Source: G020348185 sp964525045 (GTDB lineage Bacteria > Nitrospirota > Nitrospiria > Nitrospirales > UBA8639). Taken from it: a stretch of 64,000 nt of DNA. The notes below the pieces were generated by a model, which saw nothing but the letters and a program-made list of their open reading frames with translations, was not told where the DNA came from and did not search any database. Made by a program: the position numbers and the translations under genes. Within the stretch, counting starts at the first letter, position 1, and every line of letters starts with the position of its first letter. The stretch lies in NCBI GenBank assembly GCA_964525045.1, contig CAZGFD010000008.1, positions 91,513-155,512 on the forward strand, in the 5' to 3' direction. Shown in pieces: positions 7,465-14,363 of this stretch.

Positions 7465-8283
7465 GTGGCAACCTATGCCATTGGCGATGTGCAAGGGTGC
7501 ATGCATTCCTTGCATCAATTGATTGATAAAATTCAGTTCGACCCGAATCGGGATCGACTGTGGTTCGTTGGCGATTTGGTGAACCGTGGACCCGACTCAC
7601 TGGCCGTTCTTCGATACGTGAAATCGCTTGGCAGCTCGGCCGTGACCGTGTTGGGAAATCACGACTTGCATCTGTTAGCCGTGTCGATGGGCGTCACAGG
7701 ATTACAGAAAAAGGATACCTTTCATGAAGTGTTGTCGGCACCGGACTGCAACGATTTGCTCGATTGGTTGCGACACCAACCCTTAATCCACCAGGAACAT
7801 GGGTTCCTTCTCGTCCATGCAGGATTACTTCCCCAATGGACGATAAGCCAGGCGGTGATACTGGCCCGAGAAGTTGAAACTGTGCTCCGATCGGATGAAT
7901 TAACGAAGAACCTGCCTTTCATTTATTTTCGAAGCCATAAGAGAGTATGGAACGATGATCTCTCCGTCCAGGAGCGCTGGGGATTAGCCACCAACGTGAT
8001 GACCCGGATTCGGGTATGTTCGGAAGAAGGGGTCCCCGATTTTTCATTCAAGGGTCCAGTGGATCATATTCCCCACGGTATGAAGCCTTGGTTTCAAATT
8101 CCCCTGCGAGCCAATCAAAACGAAACAATTATTTTTGGCCACTGGTCAGCCTTGGGAGTCGTGTCTCAAGACAATGTGCTTTGTCTCGATGGCGGTTGTG
8201 TTTGGGGAAAGGAACTGGTGGCGCTCCGTCTGGAAGACCGCCGTTTATTTCAAATTCTCTGTGGCCATGAAGACATGCTGTGA
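7465..8283 (+). CDS. apaH: Bis(5'-nucleosyl)-tetraphosphatase, symmetrical
   Basis: 272 residues from a GTG start (protein opening VATYAIGDVQGC), with GAGGG five bases upstream; upstream in-frame starts would add residues foreign to the family. The metallophosphoesterase motifs are GDVQG, GDLVNRGPDS, GNHD, HAGLLPQW and the late FGHWSALG. It hydrolyses Ap4A to two ADP, and also removes Np4 caps from RNA in bacteria where this has been tested. The length fits E. coli ApaH (about 280). It transcribes away from the hydrolase. Confidence 0.95.
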   Translation: MATYAIGDVQGCMHSLHQLIDKIQFDPNRDRLWFVGDLVNRGPDSLAVLRYVKSLGSSAVTVLGNHDLHLLAVSMGVTGLQKKDTFHEVLSAPDCNDLLDWLRHQPLIHQEHGFLLVHAGLLPQWTISQAVILAREVETVLRSDELTKNLPFIYFRSHKRVWNDDLSVQERWGLATNVMTRIRVCSEEGVPDFSFKGPVDHIPHGMKPWFQIPLRANQNETIIFGHWSALGVVSQDNVLCLDGGCVWGKELVALRLEDRRLFQILCGHEDML

Positions 8284-8404
8284 ACCTCTCGACTGAAAAA
8301 TGGCTGTGGTTTTCTTCAAGACCAAAAGGCTCAACGGGTTTCCTTCGGTGCCTCCCTGTCTACTCGCCTTCCATTAGCTGCTACTCTCCTCCCTGTTCAT
8401 CGCC

Positions 8405-8441
8405 GTATCCGTTTGGATACATCATGTATCTGAACAGATTC
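8405..8441. promoter_or_regulatory. Tandem 16-bp palindromic operators, copy 1
   Basis: GTATCCGTTTGGATAC (8405-8420) is a perfect 6-bp dyad with a 4-nt centre; GTATCTGAACAGATTC (8426-8441) is an imperfect one. Their starts are 21 bp apart, two helical turns. The same arrangement recurs at 12730-12766. They lie 93-114 bp upstream of a sigma-54 promoter, as expected of sites for an enhancer-binding protein. Confidence 0.6.
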
Positions 8442-8518
8442 AAAGCTCGTCACCAATTTCAATTTGGATCCTGTTGAAATCGTTGGGTTTATCCGGCCTA
8501 TTTCAATGAATCGGCAGT

Positions 8519-8534
8519 AGGCACCAGCTTTGCT
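8519..8534 (+). promoter_or_regulatory. Sigma-54 promoter
   Basis: AGGCACCAGCTTTGCT fits the -24 (GGCAC) and -12 (TTGCT) elements with the obligatory ten bases between GG and GC. It is 84 nt upstream of the zinc-ribbon gene. Confidence 0.65.
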
Positions 8535-8617
8535 TTTAATACCTATGGCAAATAACGCGGCATCTTTTTTTCAAGATGAGAAATGGGGCAAGGCTGGAAA
8601 CCCTAGAGGGAGAATTT

Positions 8618-8974
8618 ATGAAAAAACATTCCCCCAGTCGTTCGAATCAATCATCACGCAAACGAAAACAACAAGGAAGGGGGATACCCTCTTCCCCGCC
8701 AAAACGCAAGTCTTCGCCTGTTCCTCACGACAAGAACGGTTCCATACCCAGGTGTCCAAAGTGTAAGGGATTTTTAGTGCTCCACCATACTGCCCTTTCT
8801 CCAATAATGGAAATACGATGTATTAATTGTGGATGGCAACCCCATTTGGGAAATCGAACCGTTGGGGTCAGTAAGGAAATGCGCACCATTCGAAACCTTA
8901 CGACCAACATTTTTTCCCATCCATCATTGCGATTGGGTCTCGCATCGGAACATAAGGGGCTTGAACAATCATAA
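8618..8974 (+). CDS. Small zinc-ribbon protein
   Basis: 118 residues starting MKKHSPSRSNQSS, with GAGGGAG 5 nt before the ATG. The N-terminal 45 residues are Ser/Lys/Arg-rich and probably disordered. Residues about 48-80 hold two Cys pairs, CPKCKG and CINCGWQP, spaced as in a zinc ribbon. The function is unknown; nucleic-acid or protein binding is the usual role of such ribbons. Upstream lie tandem palindromes and a sigma-54 promoter, so expression is probably conditional. Confidence 0.7.
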   Translation: MKKHSPSRSNQSSRKRKQQGRGIPSSPPKRKSSPVPHDKNGSIPRCPKCKGFLVLHHTALSPIMEIRCINCGWQPHLGNRTVGVSKEMRTIRNLTTNIFSHPSLRLGLASEHKGLEQS

Positions 8975-9404
8975 TCTTTAGGAATTGAGTGGTACAGACT
9001 TTCAAGGAGTCGGTAACCCTATTCGTCTTGTATCGGATTAGATATTTAGACCAGAAAGACTTCTCAATTAGATTCGAACACTCGTTCATTAGAAAAGGAT
9101 ACGATCTTTATTTTTTGGACCGCCATCCCTTTTCGTGATAATTGACTGTCGGCCTGAATGAGAATATTACTATTAAAAAATAATGGGTTACAGAAAAAAC
9201 CCAAAGGTCCCTCCATGCCTCAGGAAAGTGACCAAATTTATTAATGTTGATGGTCTAAAAAAACATTTTGGTATAGTCTTTGCTGTTTATCCTACATGAC
9301 TATAGGAAAAATTCTGACGCCAAATGGAAATTTGGAAGATGAGGAATCCTAGCGCACCATGCTGAGCTTTCAAGAACCTTTTTTTTAATTGGGGAGATGT
9401 CCGG
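8975..9404. other. Intergenic region with a possible sigma-54 promoter
   Basis: AT-rich and without a gene. TGGTATAGTCTTTGCT at 9269-9284 keeps the GG-N10-GC spacing of a sigma-54 promoter but has a weaker -24 box. A single operator-like GTATCGGATTAGATAT lies at 9030-9045. An ordinary sigma-70 reading (TTGATG at 9247, TATAGT at 9272) has a poor 19-bp spacer. Confidence 0.4.
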
Positions 9405-9407
9405 GTG

Positions 9408-10364
9408 ATGGCTAAGGATTGTTCTCTCTTCCTGAGAAAGTCATGGGTTGCGCTTTCTATTCTTTTAGCCGTCAGTGTATTTTTTCCGGAAGGCACCACT
9501 GCACAGACAAAGACCCAAAGAGTGGCGATTCTCAAATCCGCAAATATTGCTCCTTACAACCAGGCCATTGAAGCCTTCAAGAGTAATTTACCCAACAAGC
9601 AAGCTCATGTTTACGAATACAATCTTGAGGGAGACCTGGAAAACGGACCCCATATCGTTCAGACCATTCTCAACTCGAATATTGATCTTGTCTTAGCCGT
9701 TGGTTTGAAGGCCACCTTAGTGGCCAAACTGGAAATTTCTGAAATTCCGGTCATTTTCTGCATGGTGTTGAATCCCAAGAAGTTTAATTTGGAAGCTCCA
9801 AACCTCACGGGGATCAGCTTAGCCATTCCTTTTAAGGAGCAAGTCCTTCTCCTGCAATCGATTATCCCCACGCTAAGTCGGATTGGAGTCTTGTACGATC
9901 CCGATAAATCGGGCCACCTTGTGAAAGAGGGTAAAGCCCAAGCTCAAGAGTTAGGAATAACGCTTACCGGACAAGAAGTATCGTCCCAGAAAGATTTCCC
10001 AACAGCTCTCCGACAGTTACTACCGGGGATTCACGCCATATGTCTTTTTCCTGATAGCACCGTCCTGACGGAAGATTCTTTCGATTTCCTCATCAAGGAG
10101 ACTTTGGAAAAACAACTTCCGGTCATGGGGTTCTCCTCCGGTTTAGTCAAAAAGGGCGCCCTGGTTGGAACTTACATCAATTATGAAGATGTGGGTGAAC
10201 AGGCAGCGATGTTGGCCAAAGCCTCATTCAATGGCCATTCCTTAAATGGTAAAAGGATCAGGGCTCCAACGCGATTCCGAAAGGCCATCAATCTCAACAC
10301 CGCCCATTTTCTGGGACTGGATATCCCCCCAAATGTCCTGAAAGAGTTTGACGAACGGTATTGA
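9408..10364 (+). CDS. ABC transporter substrate-binding protein (ABC_sub_bind family)
   Basis: 318 residues with a signal peptide (hydrophobic residues about 12-28, cleavage near TTA-QTK). The fold matches the PF04392 family related to tryptophan/tyrosine-binding TrpX-like proteins: VAILKSANIAPYNQAIEAF, an LVLAVGLKAT strand, NLTGISLAIP, RIGVLYDP and GALVGTYINYEDVGEQAA. No permease or ATPase lies nearby. It is followed after 38 nt by a sensor kinase, so it may feed ligand information to that kinase rather than to a transporter; this is inference. Confidence 0.85.
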   Translation: MAKDCSLFLRKSWVALSILLAVSVFFPEGTTAQTKTQRVAILKSANIAPYNQAIEAFKSNLPNKQAHVYEYNLEGDLENGPHIVQTILNSNIDLVLAVGLKATLVAKLEISEIPVIFCMVLNPKKFNLEAPNLTGISLAIPFKEQVLLLQSIIPTLSRIGVLYDPDKSGHLVKEGKAQAQELGITLTGQEVSSQKDFPTALRQLLPGIHAICLFPDSTVLTEDSFDFLIKETLEKQLPVMGFSSGLVKKGALVGTYINYEDVGEQAAMLAKASFNGHSLNGKRIRAPTRFRKAINLNTAHFLGLDIPPNVLKEFDERY

Positions 10365-10402
10365 TACTCGATGGTGTAGAGTAAGCTCTTAAGGCTAGAA
10401 AT

Positions 10403-12667
10403 ATGAATGCCAAACCAAAGATATTATTGAGTCTTCGAACCAAACTGGTCGTATTCACTAGTTTGGTTATCGTGGGAGTGTGCTCAGGGTTAAGCTGGTA
10501 CTTGGTCCGCCAACAGGCCGACTCTCTGAACAATTCGCTGGTTGATCATGGATTCAACCTTGTACGATATCTCGCTCACAACAGCCGGTATAGCCTTATT
10601 ACCCAAGATACCGACTCCCTCCGTAGGATTCTTGAGGGGGCCTTATCCGTTGAAGAGGTTGTCTATGTGGTCGCCCTGGACCCTCAAGGTCACCCGATCA
10701 TTGCCCTTACGAAAGGGGAGTTAACCGAGCCGGGGAAGGCAAGTCGCTCCAGCGAACTCCCCCTCTACCCCCCCACATCCCTGGCTCAGGAAATCTTGAG
10801 TACATCGCCCGAGGGTCCCATGATGACCGTATTTACAACCGTTGGGCAGGATTATGAAATTATCTCCAATCGAGGGAAAGCGGGATCGGTTTCCTCAATC
10901 TTCACCCAACCGGGAGAAACGATTTATGATTTTGCCTTGCCCATCCGCGGTCGACCTCCCGAATATTCATTGCTCGGACCATTATCATTAGAACTTCAGG
11001 AAGGCCCGCAACCCCAAGAGGGCCGAACCCCCATTTCTCAGATCTATGGGATCATTCAAATTGGTTTTACCAATTCGCTTATGATGCACAATTTGAATAC
11101 GACCATTTGGAATGTAGTAGTCCTCACACTATTAATCATCCTGATCGGCATTACATCCACGACCCTCTTGGCCAATCAAATTATTACGCCTGTCCGCCGT
11201 TTGGCAACGGTGGCAGGGCGAATCGCAGATGGGGACCTTTCAGGCCCTGTTATCCCAGAGTCCAATGACGAAGTTGGACAACTCACTACCAGCATCAACC
11301 AAATGACGACCTCCCTTCGTCAACGAGAGAAAGCCATTGCCACGTATGTGGAAACCATCACACGACAAGTCCAGCAATTGGCGACCTTGAATCAAACAGG
11401 GGTGGCGATTACCTCAACCCTTGATGTCGAAAAGCTTCTCTCGACGGTGCTTCAACTCTTGGTAGAAAATCTCGGCTTCATTCGCATGGCCTTAGTCTTT
11501 TTTGATCCGGATCAACAAACAGGAACCATTGCGCAAGTTACGGGCGTCTCGAAAGAGATGGAGGCCATGGCCAAGAAAGTTCAAATTCCGATCCTCCATA
11601 ACGGGGGTATCGATGCGCAATTGTTGATCCATGGCAAGTCTGTGCTAGCCCCAAATATAGAAAAAGTTGCCGACCGTCTGGACCCTCGTGTTTTACAGAT
11701 ATGTCGTGAGGTCGGTGTGGTCTCGTTTGTCGCCGCCCCCCTGAAGAGCCAGAACCGGATACTTGGATATTTAGCGGCTGATCGGGGGTCTCATCCCTGC
11801 ACCCAGGAGGACCTCGACCTGTTGATGACGATCGCCAATCACGTGTCGATCGCCATTGACAATGCCAATTCCTATAAAGCGTTAAAGCAACTCAACTTAA
11901 CGCTAGAACAACGGGTTCAAGATCGAACCCAAGCCCTCGAGAAGGCCAATGAGCGATTGCGCGAACATGACCGCCTCAGGTCAATGTTCGTCTCGACGGT
12001 ATCTCACGAACTTCGTACACCCATGACCTCCATGAAGGGATTGGTTGAAAACATGTTAGATGGATTAACGGGAACGTTGACAGATCGACAATCGTTTTAT
12101 TTGGAACGAGTGAAACACAACATCGAGCGATTAACGCGAATGAGTAACGAGTTACTGGATCTGTCGCGAATTGAAGGGGGCGGCATGCAACTGTCCCCAA
12201 CCCCCCTTTCCGTCATTGATCTTGCCACTGAGGTTGTGGATACGCTTCAGCCGGCTGCCCGAGAGAAATCGTTGTCGCTGGTGATCCAGTGTGAATCGGG
12301 AATTCCTGAAATATTTGGAGATCGGGATAAGCTTCACCAGGTGATGACGAATTTAATCAATAATGCGATTAAATTCACTAAGCCGGAAGGTGTGATTAAG
12401 CTTGATTGTCACCTGACAAGCGATAGGATGGTTCAAATCAACGTCCAGGATACAGGTTGTGGAATTCCTCACAATGAGATCCCCCATATTTTTGAACGGT
12501 TTTATAGAGGAGAATCGGTTGCCGTGGAGTCCAGAGGGTCAGGGTTAGGCTTAGCGATTTCCAAAAGCCTGGTTGAGTTACATGGAGGCAAAATCTGGGC
12601 TGAAAGTATTCCCGGGGATGGTAGTTGTTTTCATTTTACTATCCCGACCCAACCAAAACTCCCTTAA
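10403..12667 (+). CDS. Membrane sensor histidine kinase (HAMP-GAF-HisKA-HATPase)
   Basis: 754 residues. TM1 is near residues 8-30 (LVVFTSLVIVGVCSGLSWYL), followed by a periplasmic domain of about 200 residues. TM2 is near 232-254 (VVVLTLLIILIGITSTTLLA), then a HAMP domain (ITPVRRLATVAGRIADGDL), a GAF domain from about 330 to 490, a coiled coil, the HisKA box FVSTVSHELRTPMTSMKG, and ATPase boxes NLINNAIKFT, DTGCGIP and GSGLGLAIS. The cognate regulator may be the lone receiver at 12966-13397. It forms a likely two-gene unit with the binding protein upstream. Confidence 0.93.
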   Translation: MNAKPKILLSLRTKLVVFTSLVIVGVCSGLSWYLVRQQADSLNNSLVDHGFNLVRYLAHNSRYSLITQDTDSLRRILEGALSVEEVVYVVALDPQGHPIIALTKGELTEPGKASRSSELPLYPPTSLAQEILSTSPEGPMMTVFTTVGQDYEIISNRGKAGSVSSIFTQPGETIYDFALPIRGRPPEYSLLGPLSLELQEGPQPQEGRTPISQIYGIIQIGFTNSLMMHNLNTTIWNVVVLTLLIILIGITSTTLLANQIITPVRRLATVAGRIADGDLSGPVIPESNDEVGQLTTSINQMTTSLRQREKAIATYVETITRQVQQLATLNQTGVAITSTLDVEKLLSTVLQLLVENLGFIRMALVFFDPDQQTGTIAQVTGVSKEMEAMAKKVQIPILHNGGIDAQLLIHGKSVLAPNIEKVADRLDPRVLQICREVGVVSFVAAPLKSQNRILGYLAADRGSHPCTQEDLDLLMTIANHVSIAIDNANSYKALKQLNLTLEQRVQDRTQALEKANERLREHDRLRSMFVSTVSHELRTPMTSMKGLVENMLDGLTGTLTDRQSFYLERVKHNIERLTRMSNELLDLSRIEGGGMQLSPTPLSVIDLATEVVDTLQPAAREKSLSLVIQCESGIPEIFGDRDKLHQVMTNLINNAIKFTKPEGVIKLDCHLTSDRMVQINVQDTGCGIPHNEIPHIFERFYRGESVAVESRGSGLGLAISKSLVELHGGKIWAESIPGDGSCFHFTIPTQPKLP

Positions 12668-12729
12668 TTCTCCTTTTCAATTCCTTTTGCTTCTTCCTAG
12701 CGTTTTTTTCATTCCCAACAGCCAATCCA

Positions 12730-12766
12730 GTATCCAATTGGATAACTCTTGTATCTGAATGGATAC
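12730..12766. promoter_or_regulatory. Tandem 16-bp palindromic operators, copy 2
   Basis: GTATCCAATTGGATAA (12730-12745) contains the 14-bp perfect palindrome TATCCAATTGGATA; GTATCTGAATGGATAC lies at 12751-12766. Start-to-start spacing is 21 bp, identical to copy 1, and the second site of each pair shares GTATCTGAA. Confidence 0.6.
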
Positions 12767-12863
12767 CTTTGCTTTCCATCTCTTCTCCTTATTCCTCCCT
12801 AAAACCAACTCAAAAGGCTTCCAATTTTGATGGTTTTGCACTTCTTCGACCTTTTTCCCTAAA

Positions 12864-12879
12864 TGGCATCCTTGTTGCT
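12864..12879 (+). promoter_or_regulatory. Sigma-54 promoter
   Basis: TGGCATCCTTGTTGCT keeps TGGCA at -24 and TTGCT at -12 with correct GG-N10-GC spacing. It is 87 nt upstream of the receiver gene; the promoter copy at 8519 is 84 nt from its gene. Confidence 0.65.
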
Positions 12880-12965
12880 CATTCTCAGGTTAACGCGGGA
12901 GATGAAGATTTTTTTATGCGTTAATCAACGAACAAATACATTCAATTAAAGGCTTAGAAGCCCCG

Positions 12966-13397
12966 ATGTCCTGCAGTGCCTCACACTCCACTCTACTCCC
13001 CCAATCCTCCATTTTGGTTGTGGACGATGACCCCGACATCCGCATGGCCCTAGTTGACCTGTTTGGGGAACAGGGTTATGAAGTGTCTGCGGTTGGGACT
13101 GGAACCGAAGCCGTGGACCAGGTCACGCGTCATCACTTCGACGCCGTCCTTCTCGATGTCGGCTTGCCGGATATCGATGGTCTGACTGTCCTGCGTACCT
13201 TAACCCACCTGGAACCCAGGCTCCCCGTTGTCATATTAACCGCTTACACTTCCATAGGAAAAAGAGGAGGGATCCTCGATATTCCCGGGGCGTACGCCTC
13301 CCTCGCTAAGCCCTATAAAGTCCGGGAGCTCACCACCGTCGTCGGACGGGCATTGTCTTATTCGACTCCAGACTGTCGGACTACCGAAGGGAAATAG
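12966..13397 (+). CDS. Single-domain response regulator
   Basis: 143 residues, one receiver domain without an output domain. The acidic pair is ILVVDDDPD (residues 17-25), the phosphoacceptor Asp is in VLLDVGLPDIDG, the Thr is in VVILTAYTS and the Lys in LAKPYKV. It lies between the HAMP-GAF kinase and the peroxidase genes and is expressed from a probable sigma-54 promoter. It may pass phosphate on or act through protein contacts. Confidence 0.92.
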   Translation: MSCSASHSTLLPQSSILVVDDDPDIRMALVDLFGEQGYEVSAVGTGTEAVDQVTRHHFDAVLLDVGLPDIDGLTVLRTLTHLEPRLPVVILTAYTSIGKRGGILDIPGAYASLAKPYKVRELTTVVGRALSYSTPDCRTTEGK

Positions 13398-13497
13398 TGC
13401 AAGCGGTACAATCGACCCTCAAAATGCAGGCAACCACTAAAGCGGAGATACAGTCAAATTCATCATTTACTTTTTTCCTTTAACTATGGGGTGAGAG

Positions 13498-14280
13498 ATG
13501 GCTGAAAACGGGACAGATCCTGGAGAAGAAAAGGGCAAACGGTTGCCCGTAAAAGGAAAACCAAATATCACTGAGCTGACAGCGATTGCCAGGATCAATG
13601 TTGGAGAGTATCCAAAGGACCGCCTCAAAGTTGAGATGGCGATAGAATCGGCCGGGCAAGAGCTTTGGCTCTCTACCCAAAACGTTCCTGGAACGGACCC
13701 GCCCATTACATGGCTTGCCCATCTCCAGGCTCCAGGAAAGGAGCCAACAATGACATGGCTTGAACACTTTAAGGCCGTGTTGGGATGGGCCCACGAGCAC
13801 AGGCAATCAGAAATTAGAAAGATGGTCACTATTCATTACGCACGGTGGGTGATTTTAGAACCCCCTGATGAACATGAAGAGGTTTCCAAAAAAACAACAA
13901 ACGTCCTTCCTGGCATTGATGGACCACATGTCCTGTTTACCAGTAATTTTGATGGCCTCATGGCAGGCTATCTTGAGGATTTTGCAGCCGTGGATGAGCA
14001 ACCGCTGAATCTGATTTTTGGTCACTGTATGGGTTGGCCAGGGGCAAGACCCGCGGACAAATTTATCCAATATGTGAAGGATCATCAAATCACGGCTAAT
14101 GTGTTCTACGCCAATTATCCAAAGGCAACAGTTGGCGAAGTCAATAGAGCCCTTGAATGGAAGGGCAAGACCGAAGTTTTCATCAAAAGGGTGCAAGGGA
14201 TGAAAGGTAACCCCGTAGAAGAATGGGAAAAGGTGGCGAGCGACTACTTGAATGACCTGGCAAAACCGACGCCAAGATGA
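13498..14280 (+). CDS. Conserved hypothetical protein preceding DyP-P450
   Basis: 260 residues starting at an ATG with GGGGTGAGAG upstream. No signal peptide. I cannot name the family. Visible features are HYARWVILEP near residue 117, VLFTSNFDGLMAGYLEDF near 143, and a Cys-containing NLIFGHCMGWPG; the central ARWV..LFTSNFDG pattern reminds me of uncharacterised proteins encoded beside haem peroxidases, but this is recollection only. The gene is 83 nt upstream of the DyP-P450 fusion on the same strand, so a shared pathway is likely. Confidence 0.75.
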   Translation: MAENGTDPGEEKGKRLPVKGKPNITELTAIARINVGEYPKDRLKVEMAIESAGQELWLSTQNVPGTDPPITWLAHLQAPGKEPTMTWLEHFKAVLGWAHEHRQSEIRKMVTIHYARWVILEPPDEHEEVSKKTTNVLPGIDGPHVLFTSNFDGLMAGYLEDFAAVDEQPLNLIFGHCMGWPGARPADKFIQYVKDHQITANVFYANYPKATVGEVNRALEWKGKTEVFIKRVQGMKGNPVEEWEKVASDYLNDLAKPTPR

Positions 14281-14363
14281 GGAATTCCCGAAGTCGTAAT
14301 CGTCTGTTCAACCAAACCTTCGAAAACGAAGGGGATGGCTCTCACCGAGCATGAGGAGGGAAA

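Larger units (their letters stand above)
12668..12965. other. Regulatory intergenic region
   Basis: Nearly 300 bases without a gene. It holds the second copy of the tandem palindromes (12730-12766) and a sigma-54 promoter (12864-12879). Confidence 0.6.

Noticed and set aside
12731..12744. TATCCAATTGGATA as a terminator stem
   Set aside because: No T tract, and the site recurs with the same partner and spacing at 8405, which fits an operator better.
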